In this document: piece by piece, positions 36,560-64,000 of the stretch
How the letters are laid out: every line of letters starts with the position of its first letter
Position numbering within the stretch: position 1 is the stretch's first letter
NCBI RefSeq assembly: GCF_010015445.1
Contig: NC_053118.1
Location: forward strand, 21,317,937 to 21,381,936
Direction: 5' to 3'
Source: Perca fluviatilis
Taxonomy: Eukaryota; Chordata; Actinopteri; Perciformes; Percidae
DNA length: 64,000 nucleotides
The notes under the pieces: generated by a model
What the model saw: the letters and a program-made list of their open reading frames with translations, nothing else
The model's database searches: none
Told to the model about the DNA's origin: nothing
Translations under genes and position numbers: made by a program

Positions 36560-39180
36560 TCTTATCGGTAACGTAACCCCTCCGCCCGCTCCGGTGTTTT
36601 GATTAGCCTATGTGTTTTGGGACGACCTCCGAGACGGGAACAGCACAGTCCATCACTTCAGAATGACGCCACACAGAGCTGCAGTGACAAGGACGGGAGA
36701 TCCTGTGTTTATGAAACTGAAAAGAAACCATGGTGATATTAATAGCCTAGCCTACATCCACTGTCTTAGAGGAGATCACGAGCTATCAAATACGTCTAAT
36801 TCCCCCCCTCTAATTTACTTTTTTTTTTATCGCGCTCTGTAATGAATGTAGACATAAATGGCGAAACACAAAAACAGAATCAAACTCGGGCTTTTATATA
36901 ATAAGAAGAGAAAAATAAAATAGAACCCAAATCGACTCATTATTCCAGAGTGCGCAGGCGCACAAAGAGGAACGGTGAGCAGGGTGATTTAAGACCTGGA
37001 CGCTGTTTTACAGAAAACGACAGACTTACTTAGGCAAAATTAAAATTCTAGATAAATAGAGAGCCAGGTGAATTTCGTGATAGAAATAAAGGGCAGCTAG
37101 TTGTAGTGGTTGGGCTAAATGTGCATAGCAAGAGACAATCCATGCAGTAGGCCTATATGTGTATTGCCCAATTGCCCCACTACACCCCCCAAAAGGACCA
37201 ACAAGTAAATTCATGTGGGTTTTGTTGATTTTCTGTTTACTACTTCCCATCATTTTCCTTCCCTATATTTCACGTGAGTAGTAAACGAGGTTAGTGTGTC
37301 CAATCTGTTCAACCTTGGAAAGGGCTACAGCTATGACGGTGGCAATTTTACCCACAAGCCTGACCCACTTTCATGAAAGTTTTTTTTTAAACATGTAGGC
37401 TATGAGTAAACATATATTTATTGGGAAGAATGAGTCATTTAAGGATGCCAGCACACACAGACTGCAACATTGGATTTGATCAGGGTCCTCATGTAAATCC
37501 CCACAGGCCTCTTTGATTTTTAGGTGTGTGCTTTGTATTTAAAACCAGATTATTGAGGCATCTAAATTCAATGTTTCAGACAAAATAACATGACAAACTG
37601 TTAAATGTAAAATACCTTAACCTACCTTAACACGTTGGCACTTGATGTTGCTTACCCACTCTAGAAAATGAGTGTAAAAGGACAGATAAAGAAGCTAAGA
37701 GCAGATTTGTGAACAACATGGGTCTTAAAGGGACAGATAAGGAAAAGAAAGTCAACTCAAAAGATAAATGCATGTTGATTCTGCAGGAGGAAGTTCATCC
37801 TTACACAGATAAACAAAGCTCCTGCAGGTGAAGTAAGAAAAACACAATCAAAATTAAAATTAAATAAAACTTTGATAATTGTGTAATAAATGCATATTGC
37901 TGTGATTGTTAATTTTGTGTTTTTGTTATCTAAAGGATTTATGTTGCTGTAACTGGACAGTTAAATCTGTAACAGTATACAACCATCAAATAACAACCAA
38001 AATGCTACATATAATACCATAAGATTTAGTTGTTTTTTTCAAACATCAGCAAGTATATATTATATAGTATTGATAAGCTCATGTCTACGTAATGTTAGCA
38101 GATAACTGTTATCACATTCAGATTTTGGCAGTTGTGCTTTATTTTGTTTCACATATCTTTATTGATGAAATATAATCTCTCTGTTTATAGTCCAAAAAAA
38201 AACATGCTGTAACAGTGGGTTTTGTCCATTAAGTAAATAAGATACATGGCAGTGCTGGGAAAAAAAATGTAATCACACGTTCATTGCAGATATGGATGTT
38301 TATCCCGTTATCTGTCCATTTCTCTTCTTGTGGAGTCAGTTTGTCTTGATAACTCATGTGGTGGCACACTGGTCCTTTGTAGCTTGCCTTTAATGTCCAA
38401 CCGAAATCACATTTAGTCATCCCTTTTTGCAGTCAAAAATAATGTCAACATGTTTTTAAATGTATTGTATAGTTTTATACAATTAAAAGGAATAACAAAG
38501 GTATTTGGGGAAAAATCAGAAATGTTCCTTTCTGATATTATATATATCAATTGTACACTGCTGGCTGGACGGGCTGCTGCTATGTGTCTGATGGATAGAC
38601 AGCAGGCTGAGCAGGCTGAGCTCTAGCAGGGGAACAACAGACAGCATAAACAAACTTGTGCTGTAGCCTATGTCTCGGGCAGACATACTGTAGTGATAGT
38701 TGTATTGAAGCGTAAGGATCACAACAGTCTCCTAACTGACTGAAGTAACATTTGCAGCTACGTCTACATGCTGTTTAATATGCTGCAGCTAATTACCTAT
38801 CTAGCTTGCTGACTTTAGGTGAGGTCAAGTCGGGTTGTTGTTCAAAGTCTGTTTGTGATGTGTAGCCAGGGACGTAGCACAAAATTCTGGGCCCTGGCCC
38901 GTAGAAAGGCATTCTCTATGGGCTCCTCTCTGCAACATGGCATCCACAGCTTTTAATTCTAGCATCTTTTGGGCCCTGGGTACTCAAGTCCCCCAACCCC
39001 CCACAAACTTCAATGAAAGCTTACTTTTAATAGATTAAACATTGCAACACCAATTATTTATGTAGATACTATACCAGATACCATATTAACCTCCTCAAGA
39101 AGTGAGCGCAGCTCTTTTGCCCATGCAGAACTGTGCGACTCTACATGCAAACCTTATTTATTAGATCTTTTTTACATATT
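36560..39180. other. Gene-free stretch
   Basis: The first few hundred bases (36560-36700) are relatively GC-rich and could be the promoter of the SPSB-like gene. The rest is AT-rich with no open frame showing conserved residues and no recognised element, apart from a possible repeat fragment near 38865-39000. Confidence 0.5.
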
Positions 39181-39559
39181 TGTCATGATTGTGGGTTTCG
39201 GTTATGTTCTGTTTCCTGTTTTATTTTGAAATCTGGTTTTCTGTCTTGTCTTGTCTGTTTTACTTCCTGTGTTTTCCCTCCCCTGATTTATTTCACCTGT
39301 TGTATCACCTGTCCCTTGTTAGTCCTCGTTACCTCTTGTATTTAGTCTCTGTGTCTCCCTTGTCTTTTGTTGGATTATTGTATTCTGTATGTTTGTGTCT
39401 GGAGTCTACTGGTTATCTCTGAGTTCCAGTTTTGTATTGCTTTTCTGGAATTAGTTTTTGCCTGTTGCTTTCTGGATTTCTTTTGGTATGTACTTAATTT
39501 TTGTTAATAAATCATCTTAAACTGCATTTGGGTCCAACCCTTCCTGACAAACCGTGACA
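39181..39559 (+). mobile_element. Probable solo LTR
   Basis: The block starts TGTCATGATTG and ends CCGTGACA, so it has TG...CA ends with a short inverted TGTCA/TGACA. It is T-rich and has an AATAAA near 39508 and no coding frame. The bases beside it (ATATT left, ATTTT right) agree at four of five positions as a target duplication. This fits a solo LTR of a Ty3-type retrotransposon. No internal region is present. Confidence 0.55.
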
Positions 39560-40051
39560 ATTTTGGCTTGTATTACAAATGTTTCAGCAAAAGTGACAGA
39601 CTGCCTTAACTTGTTGACACCAACACTTGGCCTAGAATAAAAAAATAAACAAAAATAAAGTCACACAAAGTTAATAAAAATAATTTGGTGTTTATAGGTG
39701 TTAAACTAGCCTTAGGCTCTTGTCAAAACTAAGTGCTACATTATCTCATTCATGATGGATTTACATGTGAAAATAATCACTGGTAGTGCTGACTTTCATC
39801 CTGTGATTTAAAGGATAATGAAACAAATCTTTTCTGACAGATATGCTTTCTGACAGATTATGAATTGCACTTCAGACAACCGTGATGCAATGGAACAGTG
39901 TCATCAAAAAGCACAATGTTCTGTTTGTGTCTTTGTAGTCTTTAGATAAGTCCTATTTATGTCTTAATGCTTTTTGCCTCAGCTGATAACACTGGAGGTC
40001 TAAAGAATTTGACTCTGGTAATGTTTTAGTTAAATTGGTCTTGTTTCTCAC

Positions 40052-40541
40052 CAGCAGGGTTCTTCTTGCTGTAAATCAGCCCAGCAACTAAAAACACAAG
40101 ACCCAGCAGCAGCCCTGCTGTCCCAACAGCAATCTTGTTTTTCTGTGCCCTAGGTGTCGGTTCTGAAAACACATTTATCACAAACCCTAGTCTTCTACCA
40201 TAACTATTCAAATGAAGATTTGCCTTGGTAAAATTTAATTTAATCAAACCTGTCACACTCTTACTCCACTCATAAAGCTCGGGCTCCATGAGGCTGGCCT
40301 GCTCCAGAGAGATTTTTCTCTCCAGGTGCAGGTGTAAACTCCAGATAGGAGTCCATCTGGTAGAGCCACTTCCCATTGGGCAGTTCCTCAGTGGACGTCC
40401 CATAAGATGTCACCTCCTTTCCATTTCCCAGCCATGTCACTCTGATATGTTTGGGATAAAAACTATACACACCGCAGACAAGCATACCTGGATGTTTGCT
40501 GCCCTCTGCCTCAACTGACCTCAGCCTGACAGAGGGCTCCA
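40052..40541 (-). pseudogene. MHC class II beta chain fragment, broken
   Basis: Seen: an exon at 40265-40541 encodes most of a class II beta-2 immunoglobulin domain, starting VEPSVRLRSVEAEG with the first Ig cysteine in GMLVCGVYSFYPK and TWLGNGKEVTS. After PGEK the frame shifts and the usual second-cysteine segment is missing; the original frame resumes at QASLMEPELYEW. The exon is 277 bp where 282 is usual. A second exon at 40052-40162 encodes the connecting peptide and membrane segment (NKIAVGTAGLLLGLVFLVAG, LIYSKK). No peptide-binding beta-1 exon or signal exon is visible up to 43985. Known: the beta chain pairs with an alpha chain to present peptides on antigen-presenting cells. Inferred: a relic, since loss of the Ig disulphide and the frame break would prevent folding. 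Confidence 0.88.
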
Positions 40542-40700
40542 CTTGGGGAAAGAACCCATAGACAAAACAAGTTGGCATGAAATGGCACATTGTTCACTTA
40601 TTATGCTGAGAGTTTTGGTAACACTTTAGATAACAGCCTGCAAATTAATGGGTTTCAATGGGAGGCAGAAAGATAGAAGTAAAGGCATTAAGGAGGGAAA

Positions 40701-40704
<4 letters not shown>

Positions 40705-40766
<62 letters not shown>
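40705..40766. repeat. (CA)n microsatellite
   Basis: About 31 uninterrupted CA units. Confidence 0.96.
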
Positions 40767-40769
<3 letters not shown>

Positions 40770-41904
40770 TTTGATTGATATCCATCTAGAGAGAACTTTC
40801 CAACTGTGTTGTGTGGAGAATGGGCCCTTGGGAGTGATTCAGATCGCCACCTCAGAAATATGCCTGTTATAAGAAGAGCTCACATTAACTTAAAAACCTT
40901 GCCATTTGTTTTCCTAAAATAGTCAGTAGCAATCTATAACAAAATATGCTTATTCAACATTAACTATAAATATGTATATAACTTTATAAATAAACTTTAA
41001 AAAACTTCAATTAAAAGAATAATTTATTTTATTTGGTATTTTTGTCATATACAGATATGCAATGATGACGGCTGCGTAATATGTATGTTGATTTGTCGGG
41101 TGTCAAGTCTCTGTTCGATCATGTGACAAGATGATACAGTAAATGGTACCTCGTTTTGGGGCAACATTTGTCAAGACTGACAAGGTGAGCACATTTGCAA
41201 GCCAAGCGAGTAGTCGTGCCCTTCAAACATAAAAGGGCCCCTCATAATAGTGTGCTGAGTATTATAAATTATACATTTATATTTTACATTGTTACACATG
41301 TATAAAGTGCATTTTCACTTTTTGGAAGAGAAGCTTAGTTGAAACTACCTTTTATATGCTATTTTGTACATGAACTTTAACCTGTAACAGTAAATAAAGC
41401 TGTCTGATAAATGTAGTCGAGTAAAATATACAATTCCCTCTGAAATGTAGTACTAAGTACAGTACTTGAGAAAAATTTACTGGACTTATTTTTCAACACT
41501 TTACTTGAGGACAGGAAAATAATTAGTCAAACATCTTGTCGGTTCTTGAGATTCTTTATTCTCATACCTTAAAACAACTTAATGCAGTTTATCATGCTTT
41601 GCGTTTCATTTCAGGAGATACATATGTAGTCATCACTAAGTTTTCTCTCGTCATAAGAAATTCCCCATGTTGGGCAGCAGGTGGCGCTGGAGCTCCGTAG
41701 ATGAGAGCAGGAGGAAGAGGCAGCCTGTTTCTGCTGTTTTTGTTGGTAACTACAAACACTTGAGCCTGGAAACCAGGCAAATCTGTCAGCTCATGTTTTT
41801 TATTTGCTTATTACTTTGGCTGTGCCAGGCTACAAACTCAAAAACGACAAAAGTGGAAAGGGTACTAGTGGAAGTTAAAGCAGACTGAAGAGTGCAATAG
41901 ACCT

Positions 41905-42425
41905 TTTTCAAGGCAGACATGTTTAAGCCAGACCCACATCAAGATGTTGGGTCTGGGAACTCACCATTGACAGGGCTCTATCCGAGGGGCGGGATAAACT
42001 GTTGTCTTTCAAATGTTCAAATGCCCTCTGCATGCTAGGATAGCGCTACAACCAGGGAGATGAAACGAAGAAGGAAGAAAAGCTACAGTTGATAGATTAA
42101 ACTTTTGCGTATCCGGTCGGCAAAACTCCATACACCTCTTCTTTTTTTTCTTTTTTTAACCCTTGTGTTGTCCTTCGGGTCCCAGTGACCCGAAGGACAA
42201 CACAAGGGTTAAGAATGATTTCTGTGCCGTTCTTTTCTCAAAGAAAAGCTTAAGTCTTCCAGAAGCCCGCCCACCGACTCTATACACGATGTGATTGGCC
42301 TGACCAGAGTTTGGTTTTTCCAGTCAACGGAGAGTGGCTAGAGTAGACCATACATCCATGGCCTAGACCCCCCTGGCTGCCAAATAATTTTGCTGCTGCT
42401 AGGGTACGTCTAGATTTCTAGACTA
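41905..42425. repeat. Probable dispersed repeat carrying an inserted hairpin
   Basis: Wording such as AAGCCAGACCCACATC and GGGTCTGGGAACTCACC resembles a fish repeat family, and a related CTGGCTT/AGCCAGACCCAC motif is seen near 19960-19985. The perfect hairpin at 42156-42212 lies within it. No coding sequence is seen. Confidence 0.4.
42156..42212. mobile_element. 57-bp perfect hairpin with TTAA ends (minimal piggyBac-type MITE)
   Basis: Two exact 26-bp inverted arms, starting TTAACCCTTGTGTTGTCCTT and ending with the complement, surround only five bases (CCAGT). TTAA lies at both outer ends, the target used by piggyBac and Kolobok-type elements. It appears to be two transposon ends with nothing between them. 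Confidence 0.75.
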
Positions 42426-43130
42426 ATGTTGACATGTCATATAGAAAAGCAGGTGTATTCAAAACCATTAATGATGACTGCATTGCACTTAGGAGAGGCC
42501 CTGGTATTGTGCATGCTGACTCACTGAAATAGCTTACCGGTAGGCTACACTTGATGGAATTGAGCCATCGTTAAGGTTATCAATTTCAGCTGTGCTTTTC
42601 CTACTATGACAAGTCAAAATGTCTGTTGTGAAATAGGATTTTTTTTTTACTTCATGAAGTGAAGGAAGTAACCCTATCTAATTTGAATTGACACTGCAGC
42701 CCTCATAGTATACTATTTAATTAGGTTATTTCACACACAGGTGTTTCCACTAAAGTGGTCTGTTTAGAGCTCTTCTCATGTAATTTAGCATAGCTTCACT
42801 TAGCTTCCACTTAACTAGAGGTCTAATCAACAAGGTGATTGAAAACACCTGCATGGGAGTGCAAGGCTTACATTTATGAAAGGAACCTGATCATCATATT
42901 AGCATACTTTCCAGCATGCATTGTTTGGGGGTTCAACTTCTCTCTTTCCTGTAGTTTGTAAAGCACATACAAGATGGAAAGTGTCTTTTACTGCATGATG
43001 AATTAAGTCATGGATGTGACTGAATACACGATAAAAAATACTTTAAATACACTGGTAAAAAAAAGTATACACTAAGTTTAAATTTATTCTATCAGCTGAT
43101 TAGTGGTAAAGGACTGTTTTTTAAACAAAC

Positions 43131-43610
43131 TGATAATAAAGCTTTATTTTTCTTCTTTATGCTCCATTTTAATTATTCAACTAACAATATTATTTATTGA
43201 TGCGTTTATTTATATTTTGGACTTTGGACTTGGTCTGATAACCTTTTAATACATTTTGGGGCTCCATAAGTTTGAGCCCAAAATGAGGAGAATGGAATGT
43301 ATTGTTGGGCACATTGAAACTCTGTCGTGAAAAAAATGTGGATAAAAGGTTATCAGACAAGTCAAAAATAGAATTGAATGCATCAATAAAGATTATTAGT
43401 TTAGGGTACTAGTTAAATAATTACAGTGGAGTGTGAAAAGATTAAATGATGACTGATATAATTAAGTTTGAATTCATTTTATCAATGGTGGTTACTAGGG
43501 AAAATAAATAAAAAGCTGTTTTGTGATTATAAAGCTTTTATAATTCTTCTTTATGCTCCATTTTAATTATTTGACTAACACTATTATTTATTCAACAATT
43601 AAAAGCTGAA
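43131..43610. repeat. Direct repeats of about 60 bp flanking an inverted repeat, upstream of fam171a1
   Basis: TTCTTCTTTATGCTCCATTT plus following TAATTATT and ACTAACA occurs near 43150-43205 and again near 43546-43600. Between the copies, GTCTGATAACCTTTTA at 43233-43248 is repeated inverted at 43343-43358. This could be an LTR-like or duplicated arrangement. No coding sequence is seen. Confidence 0.6.
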
Positions 43611-43619
43611 AACAAACAA

Positions 43620-43985
43620 AAAACGTTTCATTATTTGGCTCGCAGGTGGCGCTGGAGGACCGCAGATATTAGCAGTGCTGCGTATGGAAGAAGCCGCCTG
43701 TTGGTGCTGTTTTGGGGCATGTGGCTCAGAGGATTGGTGGGGCCGTCTTCCTCTCTGACCCGTCGATTAAAAAAAACCGACCGAGCGGCACAAGGGCCGG
43801 GGATGCACAGAGGAAACACGGCTTTAAAGGCAAAAAACAGGAATGCTGATGCTGCGAAACATGGAGTTTTGCCTCCTTTGCGCAATAAACCGAGTTTACG
43901 CTGATGTGGCTGGTCAGTGAGTTTTTAAAAAGCAAACGATTTGGCTTCTACTTTATTTTTATTTAACCGTTGATACACATCTGCA
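43620..43985 (+). promoter_or_regulatory. Likely fam171a1 promoter and 5' UTR
   Basis: This stretch is richer in CG dinucleotides (for example CCGACCGAGCGGC) than the AT-rich DNA on either side and ends at the start codon. The transcription start cannot be fixed from sequence alone. Confidence 0.4.
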
Positions 43986-60822
<16,837 letters not shown>

Positions 60823-61845
60823 GTATGTACTGACCGAAACACAAAAACTTATCTGACTTTCTAAACAAAGTTTTCTCATTTACACATCTGTGTTTGTATC
60901 TTCCACTAAGATCTCTGAAAAATAACCCTTTTGAAAGTGCAGTGGCGATGTAATATATTCTTTGTAAACTAGGCCTACTTCTATGGTTAATGATTTATTG
61001 AATTATCAGAATATGAGCATTAACACAAACCACGTGCATATTCTCACAGTACGGCCAGGTCACAACTTGAGTCGGAGTGATGAATGACTTGATGAATGAA
61101 CTTATTCATAAGGTCATAAAAAATGACCACATTAATCTGCAACTCAAAACACAAATACTGCCACACATCAGAAGATCAAAGCGTGGATGTATAATCTGCT
61201 GGAGCTCAGTTAAGTCTTTAACTGAACTAAACAATAGCAAAGAGCTTTGCGGTGCTGGCTCCCACGGCAGAGACACTTCAAGCTTCACAGTATCCACTGA
61301 TTTATTTCAGCAATCCTAAATCTGTGTTGTCAGACGGCCTGCACTATGACACACCCAGTTCTTCTTGGAACGGCTGAGCTGAAAGACAGTGATTAGATCA
61401 TCAGTTGAGTCAGACGTGTCTCCACAACAAAACATCCTTCTCTGTGTACATTAGTCTCACATTTCCATATCTTCTGTACATTGTTTGTGCTCTGTCAGGA
61501 CCTATTCAAATTCTTCTTGGTTATGTGATGTTGAGCTGAAAGATTTAGTCAATTAATCGCTTAGTAGTTAAACAGAATAATATGTAGCAAATTTGATATT
61601 CAATCATTTGTCATTTTTTAAACCCGCAATAACTGAGGTTTTTGGCCACTTGAGGGCAGAAACAAGCTGTGTAACAAACACATATAATCATCGCCTTTTA
61701 AGTTGATAAGGAAACTTTGCTAGGTAACACTATTTACACATCCAGCAAAAACATTAGCATTCATTAGGTCCAATATTCACTCTCTTTAGCTCTGTTTTTG
61801 GTCTCCACTAACTGACCTAACCTGAGGGAAATATTTGGCTCTTTA
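60823..61845. other. fam171a1 intron 5, first part
   Basis: No exon is seen. From about 61600 the DNA belongs to the dispersed repeat shared with 23990-24135 and, reversed, 9325-9410. Confidence 0.55.
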
Positions 61846-62503
<658 letters not shown>

Positions 62504-62511
62504 GCTCTTTA

Positions 62512-64000
<1,489 letters not shown>

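Larger units (their letters stand above)
40542..43130. other. Gene-free stretch between the class II relic and fam171a1
   Basis: It contains the (CA)n tract at 40705-40766, a segment at 41678-41740 that resembles 43645-43710 (shared GCAGGTGGCGCTGGAG), the repeat block at about 41905-42425, and AT-rich unique sequence. No class II beta-1 or signal exon is found on the minus strand. Confidence 0.6.

Overview
The window is vertebrate nuclear DNA, almost certainly from a ray-finned (teleost) fish. Genes are split into many short exons with GT-AG introns. The recognisable proteins are vertebrate families. The spaces between exons are filled with long CA/TG microsatellites, tRNA-derived SINEs, LINE fragments and many small DNA transposons. 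No bacterial, phage or CRISPR features were seen.

Layout from left to right. (1) 35-10122, + strand: the 3' part of an L3MBTL-family chromatin reader gene, with three MBT repeats, a C2HC zinc finger and a C-terminal SAM domain; its 5' end lies outside the window. (2) 15071-15874, +: a one-exon two-pass membrane protein of the TMEM200 family, closest to TMEM200B. (3) 18936-21667, +: a signal-peptide exon and a last exon of Ly6/three-finger type with no intact middle exon, probably a decayed gene. (4) 22061-33175, - strand: a complete msh5 gene whose 25 coding exons can be joined with consistent phases into 816 codons. (5) 34626-35572 (perhaps from 36512), -: a divergent SPRY/SOCS-box (SPSB) protein. 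(6) 40052-40541, -: two exons of a broken MHC class II beta chain. (7) 43986 to beyond 60822, +: the first five coding exons of fam171a1, with a 12 kb first intron packed with transposons; the gene runs past the right edge.

The most informative non-genic content is the transposon record. Six hAT-type elements carry perfect 8-bp target-site duplications. One of them is nested inside another and still encodes a BED zinc finger. A Harbinger-like MITE has a TAA duplication, a mariner-like element is flanked by TA, and one composite LINE/DNA-transposon segment occurs as two inverted copies about 2 kb apart. Several msh5 splice sites lie directly against CA/TG tracts, and one hAT ends 24 bp from an msh5 exon.

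The genes do not form a pathway. L3MBTL (chromatin), MSH5 (meiotic crossover), SPSB (ubiquitin ligase adaptor), TMEM200B and FAM171A1 (membrane proteins) are neighbours only. The one suggestive link is positional: MSH5 lies in the MHC class III region of mammals, and here an MHC class II beta relic lies about 7 kb from msh5. I did not find a convincing new multi-gene system.
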